This document shows positions 37,746 through 46,018 of a DNA stretch of 64,000 nt, in pieces (within the stretch, counting starts at the first letter, position 1; each line of letters opens with the position of its first letter). This stretch comes from Woeseiaceae bacterium (lineage in GTDB: Bacteria; Pseudomonadota; Gammaproteobacteria; Steroidobacterales; Woeseiaceae), in contig JANQMR010000017.1 of assembly GCA_028279985.1 (NCBI GenBank), forward strand, positions 1 through 64,000. Direction: 5' to 3'. The position numbers were made by a program, and so were the translations under genes. The notes below the pieces were generated by a model. It made no database searches, was not told the origin of the DNA, and saw nothing but the letters and a program-made list of their open reading frames with translations.

Positions 37746-39628
37746 ACCTCGGCGAGATCGCCTTTGGTTTCGAGCCACCGCCGGCGATCCTTGGCGCGCT
37801 TTTTGGCCAGCAGCATGTCGACGAGCTGGTCGGTCTTGTCGCGTCCGCTGACGGTGAGTTGCACCAGCCGGCGCGTATCGCGGTGCATCGTCGTATCGCG
37901 TAGCTGTTCCGGGTCCATCTCACCCAGACCCTTGAACCGGGTTTCGGTAACCTTGCCGCGCATTTTCTCGGCCGCGATGCGGTCGAGGATACCGCGGCGT
38001 TCGCTGTCGTCGAGGGCGTAGAAGACCGCCTTGCCGACGTCGATGCGGTACAGCGGCGGCATCGCCACATACACGTGACCGGCCAGCACCAGCTCGCGGA
38101 AATGCCTGAGAAACAGCGCACACAGCAGCGTTGCGATGTGCAGGCCGTCCGAATCGGCGTCGGCGAGAATACAGATCTTGTGATAACGCAGGCCCTCGAT
38201 GTCGTCGGAGCCCGGATCGACCCCCAGTGCCACGCTGATGTCGTGGACTTCCTGCGAGCCCAGGATCTCGCCGGAATCGACTTCCCAGGTGTTCAGGATC
38301 TTGCCCCTGAGCGGCATGATGGCCTGGGTCGTGCGATCGCGCGCCTGTTTCGCCGAACCGCCGGCCGAGTCGCCCTCGACCAGGAACAACTCACAAAGAT
38401 CGGGCTCCTGTGACGTGCAGTCGGCGAGCTTGCCCGGCAGAGCCGGTCCGGACACGAGCTTCTTCCGGACGACCTTCTTGGCGGCTCTAAGCCGCTTTTG
38501 TGCCTTGGTGATTGCAAGCTGGGCAATCTGGTCGCCGGTTTCGGGATGCTGGTTGAGCCACAGGGAGAAATTGTCCTTGACGACACCGGCGACGAACGTC
38601 GCCGACTCGCGGGAGGACAGGCGCTCTTTGGTTTGGCCGGAGAACTGCGGGTCTTCGAGCTTGGCGCTCAACACGAAGTTGAGTCCGTCCCAGACATCCT
38701 CGGGCGCAATCGTGACGCCGCGCGGCAACAGGCTTCTGAAATCGGAGAACTCACGCAGGGCGTTGGTGAGGCCGGTGCGCAGGCCGTTGACGTGGGTGCC
38801 GCCCTGGGCGGTCGGAATCAGGTTGACGTAACTTTCGTTGACCGCCGTGCCCTCGTCCGTGGTCCAGGTGAGCGCCCAGTCCACGGCCTCGTTGTTGCCG
38901 GCCAGACTGCCCGAGAACGGCTCCGCCGGCAGCGTCTCGGCGCCGCCGATGGTTTCGAGCAGGTATTCTTCGAGGCCGCCCGAGTAACACCATTCGTGAC
39001 TCTCTTTCGGTTTTTCGAGCTTGAGCCTGACCTTGAGGCCCGGACACAACACGGCCTTGGCGCGCAGGGCATGTTTCAGCCGCGAGATCGAGAATTTGGA
39101 GGAATCGAAGTACTGGGGATCGGGCCAGAAACGGATGGTCGTACCGGTATTGGCCTTGCCGACCTTGCCGACTTCTTCGAGCTTGCCGCGTTTTTTGCCG
39201 CCGGCAAAGCTCATGTTGTATTCCTGGCCGCCGCGGCGAATCCAGACTTCGAGGTTTTTCGACAGCGCGTTGACGACCGACACGCCGACGCCGTGCAAAC
39301 CGCCGGAGTACTGGTAGTTCTTGTTCGAGAACTTGCCGCCGGCATGGAGCCGGGTCAGGATCAGCTCGACGCCGGGCATTTTCTCTTTCGGGTGCATGTC
39401 CACCGGCATGCCGCGGCCGTCGTCGGAGACCTCCAGCGAACCGTCCTCGTAGATCGTGACGTCGATTTTTTTTGCGTGCCCGGCTAGGGCTTCGTCAACG
39501 CTATTGTCCACGACTTCGTGGGCAAGATGGTTCGGACGGGTCGTGTCCGTGTACATGCCCGGCCGGCGCCGGACGGGCTCGAGACCGCTTAAGACCTCGA
39601 TGTCCGCAGCGTCATAACGTCTGCTCAT
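37742..39628 (-). CDS. parE: DNA topoisomerase IV subunit B
   Basis: A 628-residue ATPase subunit of topoisomerase IV. The GHKL ATP site is visible in [33 protein letters not shown] and [16 protein letters not shown]; the Toprim region shows [31 protein letters not shown] and [11 protein letters not shown]. Length matches ParE rather than GyrB. ATG at 39628 is preferred; a TTG 27 bases earlier is in frame. A TAGAAT box at 39675-39670 may be its -10. It is coupled to parC by a four-base overlap. Confidence 0.97.
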   Translation of the reverse strand: MSRRYDAADIEVLSGLEPVRRRPGMYTDTTRPNHLAHEVVDNSVDEALAGHAKKIDVTIYEDGSLEVSDDGRGMPVDMHPKEKMPGVELILTRLHAGGKFSNKNYQYSGGLHGVGVSVVNALSKNLEVWIRRGGQEYNMSFAGGKKRGKLEEVGKVGKANTGTTIRFWPDPQYFDSSKFSISRLKHALRAKAVLCPGLKVRLKLEKPKESHEWCYSGGLEEYLLETIGGAETLPAEPFSGSLAGNNEAVDWALTWTTDEGTAVNESYVNLIPTAQGGTHVNGLRTGLTNALREFSDFRSLLPRGVTIAPEDVWDGLNFVLSAKLEDPQFSGQTKERLSSRESATFVAGVVKDNFSLWLNQHPETGDQIAQLAITKAQKRLRAAKKVVRKKLVSGPALPGKLADCTSQEPDLCELFLVEGDSAGGSAKQARDRTTQAIMPLRGKILNTWEVDSGEILGSQEVHDISVALGVDPGSDDIEGLRYHKICILADADSDGLHIATLLCALFLRHFRELVLAGHVYVAMPPLYRIDVGKAVFYALDDSERRGILDRIAAEKMRGKVTETRFKGLGEMDPEQLRDTTMHRDTRRLVQLTVSGRDKTDQLVDMLLAKKRAKDRRRWLETKGDLAEV

Positions 39629-39737
39629 TACTTTTACTTTGCCACTGGTTGCCAAGCGATAGCAGCGGGATTCTAGCCCGAACGCATCGCGCTTTCATCA
39701 GCGGCATGAGATTGCGGCCCGGCGAGGCCGCGCGGCA

Positions 39738-40415
39738 TCAGCCGGAGGCGATGGCGATCATCTCCGGATTGACGGGCAGGACGTGCCAGACCACGGCCAG
39801 GTAGTGGCAGAGACCGCCCGCCAGCACGAACAGGTGCCAGACCGCGTGGCTGAATTTGAGTCGCTTTTGCACGTAGAACAGGACGCCGACCGTATAAAAG
39901 ATACCGCCGGCGGCGAGCCAGGCGATCGCCTCGAAGCCGAGGGCGTCCACGACCTGCGGTCCGGCGATGACGACCAGCCAGCCCATCAGCAGATAACTGG
40001 CGAGCTTGAGCTTAGGGAACCGGTCCTTGAACCAGAGCTGGGTCAGAATGCCCGCGGTTGCCAACGCCCAGATCGTGCCGAACAGGACCCAGCCGGTGCC
40101 GGTTCGCATCGCGACCAGCAGGAAGGGGGTATAGGTGCCCGCGATCAACACATAGATCGCGCAGTGGTCGAGCGTCTCGAACAGCGCCCGTTTGGAATGC
40201 GAGTGTAAGGAGTGATAGAGCGTCGAGGCGGTGAAAAGGGCAATCAGGCTGAGTCCGTAGACGATGCTGGCGGTAATACGCCACGGATCCGACGCACTGA
40301 TCGAAAGATAAAGCATCCACGACAGCCCGGCGATGCTGAGTATGGCGCCAGCGCCGTGCGTCAGGACGTGCACGATTTCCTCAGCGAGCGTGTAGCCGTT
40401 CCCAAGCTTTTTCAT
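39738..40415 (-). CDS. hemolysin III family (PAQR-type) membrane protein
   Basis: A 225-residue protein with seven hydrophobic helices. Family motifs are seen: the N-terminal EEIVHVLTHGAGAILSIAG, ALFTASTLYHSLHSHSKRALFETLDHCAIYVLIAGTYTPF (helices 2-3, with conserved His and Asp), and the late FSHAVWHLFVLAGGLCHYLAV. The conserved His/Ser/Asp residues are the metal-binding set of the PAQR/CREST superfamily, so a hydrolytic or receptor-like role is possible; haemolysis itself is not established for most members. It stands alone 83 bases beyond parE on the same strand. Confidence 0.9.
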   Translation of the reverse strand: MKKLGNGYTLAEEIVHVLTHGAGAILSIAGLSWMLYLSISASDPWRITASIVYGLSLIALFTASTLYHSLHSHSKRALFETLDHCAIYVLIAGTYTPFLLVAMRTGTGWVLFGTIWALATAGILTQLWFKDRFPKLKLASYLLMGWLVVIAGPQVVDALGFEAIAWLAAGGIFYTVGVLFYVQKRLKFSHAVWHLFVLAGGLCHYLAVVWHVLPVNPEMIAIASG

Positions 40416-40603
40416 GCTCCGCGGTTTGGCGGCCAGAGATACGCTTAAGCTACAGCAAGTCTGTCACCGATGTTTTCGGATTCGCGCCAAAATTTCGGAT
40501 GCCAGGTGAAGAATATTCACGTGTTTCAGGGTGGTTTCGGTCCGTTCCGGCCAGCCGTTTCATGCGCGCCGCTTGCTTCCGAGTCACCGCAATCTGCACC
40601 CAC

Positions 40604-40741
40604 TTTCAAATTGATGTTCCTGTGCGGCCGCTGATGCCGTTCGCAAACGAGGCCGAAGATCGAGCTTAATCAATGCTCCCCATGAAACAGCGTGATTATC
40701 TCGAACTGGTTGATCGCACCGGACGTATCGCGGTTCACAAC
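40604..40741 (+). pseudogene. fragment of a REP-associated tyrosine transposase
   Basis: About 138 bases that align without gaps to the 42.83-42.96 kb part of the intact transposase. Translated in that frame they give F-Q-I-D-V-P-V-R-P-L-M-P-F, then an in-frame TAA (40676 region), then MLPMKQRDYLELVDRTGRIAVHN. The copy is truncated on both sides and interrupted by the stop, so it is dead. The rest of the gap 40416-40603 shows nothing recognisable. Confidence 0.85.
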
Positions 40742-40772
40742 ACATCATGCTTTTAAAGCGCTTTTCTTTCAA

Positions 40773-41843
40773 TCAAGTCTTCTCCCCAAGTCTGTTCAGA
40801 TCATCCAATGCGCTCTCAGACATGATTATCTTGCGCTTTTTCCTTAACTTGACCACCGCAGGATCGAAGTTCTTCTGAATATGTTGGTGATTCTCGGCTA
40901 ACCAAGTACTCACCCTATCAATTTCTTCTGCCAGCATCTTCTCCACTTCCACATATTCAGACATCAGTGGTTCGCAGTCTAGAAGAAAATGGCGCCAGCG
41001 AATTTGCTTTAGGGTTGCTTCGTTAGCAAAAATAAAAGACCTTTGGGGATCGTCATCGAAATCCTCGTCTTGCGCATAAACTATAGCCGGCAGTGCTCTA
41101 TTGACTTCACTCAGTGCAATCCAGCGTTCTTGCTGATAGGCATACCAACGGCTTTTCAATTCATCCAGTTGCGCTTCCTGCCCGGCAGCGTCGACTTGCA
41201 CGTCCCAGAGAAATCCACCTTTTTCCGGCTTGCCGTGATTCTTGCCGTCGACATATTCGTGAGGAATGAGCTGGCCGATGGTTTCGCTACCGGCAGCCTC
41301 GATTTCGTCAAGCAAGTAGGTGGCCAGTGAGGTAAATGTTGAATAATAGAACTGCTCCTTTATTAGCAACCTTACCCAGGAAGGATGTCTACAGGCATAG
41401 TAGTCTGTGCCTTTGTAATCTGGAAAATCCCGCTTACGAGCTTCTTCTTGAAACAGGTAATCGGCATAGTCGTAGTCATAAAGTGTCGCGAAGTCCAGCA
41501 ACGTTTTGTCTTTCGCCATGCACTCATTGAGATAAATGTAGTCATCACCAATGCCTGTCGTCAGGAGGCTCGCCCAGTTGAGTTGGTTGATATCTGAAAT
41601 CGGAATATCGTTCCAGACGTCTTCCACTTCTTCGGTTGAGCATGTGATATCGAGCAAGTCATCCAGCAGCACACACTGTATCTTGCGACGCGTTTCATCG
41701 CCCATGGTTGCCCGAAAGCGTTCCTGTTCGCACGGTGACCAGGCGTAGTAATGTGCATCTGCTACTATCAACGCTTTTCGAGCAGCAGAAAGAATCTTGA
41801 TTTTGTCGAGATAGGCAAGTTTGTAGGCCGAATCCTTCACCAT
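40773..41843 (-). CDS. unknown protein in an AT-richer islet
   Basis: A 356-residue protein I do not recognise. ATG at 41843 is chosen because AGGAG lies seven bases upstream; the open frame continues 86 codons further but that part overlaps transposon-end repeats. Base composition (near 45% GC by eye) is clearly lower than the surroundings, and codon use differs, pointing to recent transfer. The protein is soluble-looking, acidic, rich in Asp, Glu, Tyr and Trp, with no membrane segment, signal peptide, nucleotide loop or cysteine cluster. Notable segments are ALIVADAHYYAWSPCEQERF, DYDYADYLFQEEARKRDFP, HPSWVRLLIKEQFYYSTFTS and a lysine-rich end KLRKKRKIIMSESALDDLNRL. It lies between a dead transposase fragment and an intact transposase. 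Confidence 0.8.
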   Translation of the reverse strand: MVKDSAYKLAYLDKIKILSAARKALIVADAHYYAWSPCEQERFRATMGDETRRKIQCVLLDDLLDITCSTEEVEDVWNDIPISDINQLNWASLLTTGIGDDYIYLNECMAKDKTLLDFATLYDYDYADYLFQEEARKRDFPDYKGTDYYACRHPSWVRLLIKEQFYYSTFTSLATYLLDEIEAAGSETIGQLIPHEYVDGKNHGKPEKGGFLWDVQVDAAGQEAQLDELKSRWYAYQQERWIALSEVNRALPAIVYAQDEDFDDDPQRSFIFANEATLKQIRWRHFLLDCEPLMSEYVEVEKMLAEEIDRVSTWLAENHQHIQKNFDPAVVKLRKKRKIIMSESALDDLNRLGEKT

Positions 41844-42011
41844 CAGGAACTCCTCATTAAACCCAGTTCCCCAGACATCAGAGAGCTTCCCGCTCAGATT
41901 AGATGTAGAAGCGCCAGAGGATTTGCAAAACTTCAGACACCCCACTCGCCTGTTGGCCACCCTACAGACAATACCTTCCCCAAGCACGGCCACACCGTCC
42001 ACGCTATCCTT

Positions 42012-42066
42012 AAAGTTGGACAGGCACATTTTGGACGCGATTTCCAAAGTTGGACAGGCGCATTTC
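42012..42066. repeat. left-end repeats of the transposase element
   Basis: Two direct copies of aaagttggacaggc(a/g)cattt at 42012-42031 and 42046-42065, 34 bases apart. The core ggacaggcaca is the reverse complement of the tgtgcctgtcc core found twice beyond the transposase at 43.24-43.28 kb, so the gene is bracketed by inverted, doubled sequences. Confidence 0.65.
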
Positions 42067-42108
42067 GGGCGATTTTGGCCGTTTTCTTGCCTGTGCACCA
42101 AGCTGGTT

Positions 42109-43095
42109 ATGCCCTACCGTCCCCCCATGCCTCGCGCCCGCAAACACCTCGTCTGCCTTTCCGAGACACCCTACTACCACGTGACCTCTCGCTGCGTCCG
42201 GCGTGCATTTCTTTGCGGCTTCGATCGTGTATCCGGCAGGAGCTATGAACACCGACGCGGTTGGATCGAAGACCGGATAAGGCTCCTGTCATCACTTTTT
42301 AGCGTGACGCTGTGTGCTTACGCGGTGATGAGCAACCACTATCATCTAGTGGTCCGACTGAGCCCGGACGAATCCGACCGCTGGACCGACGATCAGGTCC
42401 TTGAGCACTGGACCACCCTGTTCAGAGGCCCGCTGCTCGTGCAGCGCTACCGGGCCGGGGAGCCGATGTCCACTGCAGAAGCCGCCACGCTGCGTGACAT
42501 CGCGGCCGTGTATAGGAAGCGACTGGGCAGCCTCAGCTGGTTCATGAAATGCCTGAATGAACCCGTCGCTCGTCAGGCCAATGCCGAGGACGGCTGCACC
42601 GGGCATTTCTGGGAAGCGCGCTTTCACTCCCAGCCGTTGCGATCCGAGGCAGCACTGCTGACTGCCATGGCGTACGTCGATCTGAACCCGGTTCGCGCCG
42701 GTATTGCGTCTACACCGGAGCGGTCAGAGTACACCAGCATCCGGGCACGCATCGAAGGCAGCTACCGTGCGTCGACCCTGCGCGGAGCGGTCTCACGGCT
42801 GTCGGAGCGGCGTGAGGTCAATCACTTCGATGTCCCTATGCGGCCGCTGATGCGATTCGCAGACGAGGCGGAAGATCCAGTCGAGCCAATGCTACCTATG
42901 AAACAGCATGAGTATCTCAAACTGGTCGATCAAACCGGACGTATCGCCGTTCACGGCAAGCGTAGCAGGATCGATGCCTCACTTTCGCCGATTCTCGCTA
43001 GGCTTGGGCTTTCGACCGAAGACTGGCTCAGGTGCAGTACCGCCTTCCGCCAGTACTACCGAAGCGGCGACCTGCGCATCGCGCGATCTGCCTGA
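42109..43095 (+). CDS. REP-associated tyrosine transposase (Y1/HUH, RAYT type)
   Basis: A 328-residue relative of IS200/IS605 TnpA, the class that handles palindromic intergenic repeats. The HUH metal site is NHYHLVVRL (~residues 74-82), preceded by the RAYT start PYYHVTSRCVRRAFL and followed by GHFWEARFHSQPL and TAMAYVDLNPVRAGI, all standard for this family. The C-terminal extension (~240-328) includes MLPMKQHEYLKLVDQTGRIAVHGKRS, the part duplicated in the fragment at 40.6 kb. ATG at 42109 or 42127 could start it. It is intact and flanked by the inverted repeats described separately, so it may still be active. Confidence 0.9.
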   Translation: MPYRPPMPRARKHLVCLSETPYYHVTSRCVRRAFLCGFDRVSGRSYEHRRGWIEDRIRLLSSLFSVTLCAYAVMSNHYHLVVRLSPDESDRWTDDQVLEHWTTLFRGPLLVQRYRAGEPMSTAEAATLRDIAAVYRKRLGSLSWFMKCLNEPVARQANAEDGCTGHFWEARFHSQPLRSEAALLTAMAYVDLNPVRAGIASTPERSEYTSIRARIEGSYRASTLRGAVSRLSERREVNHFDVPMRPLMRFADEAEDPVEPMLPMKQHEYLKLVDQTGRIAVHGKRSRIDASLSPILARLGLSTEDWLRCSTAFRQYYRSGDLRIARSA

Positions 43096-43114
43096 TCGGG
43101 GCAACCCATCCATG

Positions 43115-43129
43115 CAGGTCTCAGACCTG
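43115..43129. repeat. short perfect palindrome after the transposase
   Basis: CAGGTCT, one base, AGACCTG: a 7+7 inverted repeat 20 bases after the transposase stop, flanked by two copies of ggcaaccc. RAYT proteins act on such small hairpins, so it may be a substrate. The rest of the 320-base gap 43096-43415 holds the right-end repeats and no gene. Confidence 0.5.
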
Positions 43130-43237
43130 AGGCAACCCGCTGCCTGCGTTTTGCCCATCAGACTTCCTTAGCCAATTACGATCACTCGTTATCGCTGCAT
43201 CGCGGCGTCTGAGCAACAGCGTCCGGTAATGGGTAAG

Positions 43238-43283
43238 TGTGCCTGTCCCGGTCGAGACGAATGTGCCTGTCCCGGTCGAGACG
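43238..43283. repeat. right-end repeats of the transposase element
   Basis: Two exact direct copies of a 22-base unit starting tgtgcctgtcccggtcgag at 43238-43259 and 43262-43283. Their tgtgcctgtcc head is inverted relative to the left-end copies near 42.02 and 42.06 kb. Confidence 0.7.
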
Positions 43284-43415
43284 GCGGCCGAGCCGGCCAG
43301 AATCAAACTTCGGCTGGATTTGATCCATTGACACGCACCCGGCGACCCGGAGGGCCGACATAGTACTATGCGGGGGATCGAGGTGCCCGATGGGCACGCC
43401 GCGCGGCAATTCGGC

Positions 43416-44009
43416 TCAGGCGAGATCCGCCACCAGCGCGTCGCGGATGTTGTCCGGGATCGACGAGATTTCGACCCGGTAGTTCTCGTGCTCGATGCCG
43501 GCGCCCAGCGCCGAGCCGTTTTTCAATGCCGCCACCTGATCGGCAGGGAGCTCGAAACGCATGAAATGGACCGCGGAGGTCTTGGTCTCGTCGCTGCGGT
43601 CGAGATCCTCGTCGGCGATGGCGAAGATCCGGTCGAACCCGTCGACCTGCACGTAAACCAGGTCCTCGATACCGCGTAGCTGCTTCAACATCGCGCGGCG
43701 CTCTTCGACCTCCGGGAACTCGACCATGAAAGTCGCTTTCCAGTTGGAACCGTCGGGAATCAGCGGATTGTAGGCCTCGAGTTCCTCCTCGATACCCTCG
43801 GCCTCGAAAATGCGCTCGATCCGCAACATCTCCTGCACCTGGTACTGCATCGTCAGCCGGTCCTCGAAATACAACGCGGCATTCGTGCCCAGCGCCACGC
43901 GCCGGTTGCGCTTGTGTTCGATGACTTTCTTACGGAATTCCTCGCGCAGGTCGGAGTACTGTTCGAGACTGTACAAGTCTTCGCGCGTCAGTTTTTGCAT
44001 GGTGTTCAT
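43416..44009 (-). CDS. DUF3501 family protein
   Basis: A 197-residue soluble protein of a conserved family without an assigned activity, recognisable from KLTREDLYSLEQYSDLREEFRKKVIEHKRNRRVALG, the strand FEDRLTMQYQVQEMLRIERIFE and the end NYRVEISSIPDNIRDALVADL. It is found with rubrerythrin and a two-[4Fe-4S] oxidoreductase in many proteobacteria, as here. Its ATG overlaps the stop of the Fe-S gene (ATGA), so the two are coupled; a partner or assembly role for that oxidoreductase is an inference. Confidence 0.9.
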   Translation of the reverse strand: MNTMQKLTREDLYSLEQYSDLREEFRKKVIEHKRNRRVALGTNAALYFEDRLTMQYQVQEMLRIERIFEAEGIEEELEAYNPLIPDGSNWKATFMVEFPEVEERRAMLKQLRGIEDLVYVQVDGFDRIFAIADEDLDRSDETKTSAVHFMRFELPADQVAALKNGSALGAGIEHENYRVEISSIPDNIRDALVADLA

Positions 44010-45349
44010 ATTCCGTAGGCCTCCCGTAACAGGTGCATCGGGTGGCCCGATTCGTGACTATCGAGCTCCTGGGCGATCTGGTCGGCCGCCATCGGACAGT
44101 CGCTGACGAAATGATCCGCTTCCGCTTTCCTGACCTTGTTGACCACCGGCCGCGCGATCTTTTTCGAAATCTCGTGAAACTCCTTTTTCACGGCGTAGGT
44201 GCCGTCGTGGCCCGAGCAGCGTTCGATCGCGGTGACCTCGGTGTCGGGAACCAGTTGCAGCAGGTCGCGCGTCTTCAGGCCGATGTTCTGCACGCGCAGG
44301 TGGCACGGTACCTGGTAGGACACCTTGCCCAGCGGATGCTTGAAATCGGTCTTGAGCCTGCCGTCCTTGTACCTGAGCATCAGGTACTCGAAGGGATCGT
44401 ACATCGCGTCACGTACTTTGACCACGTCCGGATCATCCGGATACATCAGCGGCAACTCCTGCTTGTACATCAAGGTGCAGGACGGAATCGGCGTAACGAT
44501 GTCCCAACCCTTGTCCACCCATGCGGACAGGACCGGGATGTTGATCCGTTTGGCTTTATCGACCGCTTCGAGGTCCCCGAGCTCGAGCTTGGCCATTCCG
44601 CAGCAAGCCTCTTTATCGGCCAGGGCCACCGGGATGCTATTGTGCTCGAACACGGCCACCAGGTCCTCGTCCATCTCGGGCCGATTGCGGCTGCCGTAAC
44701 AGGTTGCGTACAGCACGACCCTGCCGCGGGTCGTTTCGGTCGCTTCGGCGCCCACACCGTCCGCACCCCGCAGATGCTTGAGCCGTTTACGCGCGTTATT
44801 CGAATGATACTCCGGTACCGGCGCCTTGTGGTGTACGCCCAGGGTACTTTCGAGCAGCTTTCTACCGGTCTTGCTGCGATTCGTCGCATTGACGACATTC
44901 GACACGATCGGTATGCCGGCGAACTTGCCGACCGCATCGGTCGCGGCCAGCATCTTGTCCCGGAACGAGGCGCCCTGCTTTTTGAAACGCGCGGCCTTGG
45001 CGCGCAGCATCAGGTGCGGGAAGTCGACGTTCCACTCATGCGGCGGCACGTAGGGGCACTTGCTCATGAAACACATGTCGCACAGGTAACAGTTGTCGAC
45101 CACGTTCCAGTAGGCTTTCTTGGGCACGGTGTCGAGCTCGCCGCTGTCGGATTCGTCCACGGCGTCGAACAGGACCGGGAAGGCATTACAGAGGTTGAAA
45201 CAGCGCCGGCATCCGTGACAGATGTCGAATACGCGTTCCATCTCGGCATACAAGGCGTCGTCGTCGTAGAACGCATCGGAGCGCCAGTCGATGGGATGGC
45301 GTGTCGGTGCCTCGAGGCTCCCCTCGCGGCGAGTGTCGGTATCGGCCAT
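44006..45349 (-). CDS. Fe-S oxidoreductase (GlpC / heterodisulfide reductase D-like)
   Basis: A 447-residue protein. Two [4Fe-4S] ferredoxin motifs lie near the N-terminus: CHGCRRCFNLCNAFP (~50-64) and CYLCDMCFMSKCPYVPP (~92-108). Two cysteine-rich CCG-type domains follow: ACCGMAKLELGD (with ATCYGSRNRPEMDEDL before it) and VPCHLRVQNIGLKTRDL with IERCSGHDGT. The second lacks the usual CC pair and has CSGHDG instead. Such proteins pass electrons between quinones or thiols and a partner. ATG at 45349 is used (MADTDTRREGS). It has no clear ribosome binding site because a terminator hairpin ends directly upstream. Confidence 0.9.
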   Translation of the reverse strand: MADTDTRREGSLEAPTRHPIDWRSDAFYDDDALYAEMERVFDICHGCRRCFNLCNAFPVLFDAVDESDSGELDTVPKKAYWNVVDNCYLCDMCFMSKCPYVPPHEWNVDFPHLMLRAKAARFKKQGASFRDKMLAATDAVGKFAGIPIVSNVVNATNRSKTGRKLLESTLGVHHKAPVPEYHSNNARKRLKHLRGADGVGAEATETTRGRVVLYATCYGSRNRPEMDEDLVAVFEHNSIPVALADKEACCGMAKLELGDLEAVDKAKRINIPVLSAWVDKGWDIVTPIPSCTLMYKQELPLMYPDDPDVVKVRDAMYDPFEYLMLRYKDGRLKTDFKHPLGKVSYQVPCHLRVQNIGLKTRDLLQLVPDTEVTAIERCSGHDGTYAVKKEFHEISKKIARPVVNKVRKAEADHFVSDCPMAADQIAQELDSHESGHPMHLLREAYGI

Positions 45350-45350
45350 A

Positions 45351-45381
45351 AAGAAAAAAGCCACGCCCGCGGGCGTGGCTT
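45351..45381 (-). terminator. intrinsic terminator between rubrerythrin and the Fe-S gene
   Basis: Positions 45358-45381 form a perfect 24-base palindrome (12 bp stem, very GC-rich: GCCACGCCCG/CGGGCGTGGC core). On the minus strand it is followed at once by TTTTTTCTTT and then the ATG of the Fe-S gene two bases later. This has the full form of a rho-independent terminator, placed 15 bases after the rubrerythrin stop. Confidence 0.85.
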
Positions 45382-45395
45382 CCCGTCAGGGTGAC

Positions 45396-45815
45396 TCAGT
45401 CGTCGAGCTGGTCGAGCGCCTTTTGAAAGCGGTTGGCGTGCGAACGTTCGGCTTTGGCCAGGGTTTCGAACCAGTCGGCAATCTCGTCGAAGTCCTCGTC
45501 GCGCGCGGTCTTGGCCATGCCCGGATACATGTCGGTGTACTCGTGGGTCTCGCCGGCGATGGCCGATGCGAGGTTTTCGGACGTCGACCCGATCGGCAGG
45601 CCGGTGGCCGGATCGCCGACTTCCTCGAGGTATTCGAGATGGCCATGCGCGTGGCCGGTTTCACCTTCGGCAGTCGAACGGAAGACGGCTGCCACGTCGT
45701 TGTAACCTTCGACGTCGGCCTTCGCTGCAAAGTAGAGGTAGCGGCGGTTCGCCTGCGACTCGCCCGCGAAAGCGTCCTTTAGATTCTGTTCGGTCTTGCT
45801 GCCCTTCAGTGACAT
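45396..45815 (-). CDS. rubrerythrin-type diiron protein without rubredoxin domain
   Basis: A 139-residue ferritin-like protein. The diiron ligands are visible in four helices: [45 protein letters not shown] and [11 protein letters not shown]. The C-terminal rubredoxin C4 domain of classical rubrerythrin is missing, so reducing power must come from another protein; the Fe-S oxidoreductase next door is the obvious candidate. Rubrerythrins detoxify hydrogen peroxide. ATG at 45815 has AGGAG upstream. It is first in the operon and has a strong promoter with an operator-like palindrome. Confidence 0.92.
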   Translation of the reverse strand: MSLKGSKTEQNLKDAFAGESQANRRYLYFAAKADVEGYNDVAAVFRSTAEGETGHAHGHLEYLEEVGDPATGLPIGSTSENLASAIAGETHEYTDMYPGMAKTARDEDFDEIADWFETLAKAERSHANRFQKALDQLDD

Positions 45816-45863
45816 GGTCGCTCCTCTCGTTGAGATTGATTTTTCGTTGCGATTGATTTTCAT

Positions 45864-45878
45864 TTAGACTGTGTCTAA
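45864..45878. promoter_or_regulatory. operator-like palindrome at the rubrerythrin start site
   Basis: TTAGACTGTGTCTAA: six-base arms around three bases, or seven-one-seven with one mismatch. It begins about four bases after the expected transcription start, the classic place for a repressor. Its size and AT-rich ends resemble Fur/PerR-family boxes, but the sequence is not the PerR consensus. Confidence 0.5.
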
Positions 45879-45888
45879 GAGAGCGCAG

Positions 45889-45917
45889 ACTGTATGCCGG
45901 ACGGACCGTGATGTCAA
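45889..45917 (-). promoter_or_regulatory. sigma-70 promoter of the rubrerythrin operon
   Basis: Minus strand consensus TTGACA (45917-45912), 17 bases, TACAGT (45894-45889). Start expected near 45882, giving a leader of about 65 bases that contains two copies of aatcaatc and the AGGAG ribosome binding site. Confidence 0.7.
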
Positions 45918-46018
45918 TCTGGGAGACGCGGCTGGCGACCTTCCCGCAACGATCCCGGGATTGACGGCCCGCCGTGTCGGCGGTTAGCGTAGCGCCGCTG
46001 GAAAACGGATGGCACGGC

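Noticed and set aside
41844-42101. An 86-codon N-terminal extension of the unknown islet gene
   Set aside because: It crosses the doubled transposon-end repeats, and a strong AGGAG site precedes the internal ATG at 41843.
44033-45394. A 453-codon plus-strand frame opposite the Fe-S oxidoreductase
   Set aside because: Antisense shadow: no domain, no ribosome binding site, and it runs across the terminator hairpin.
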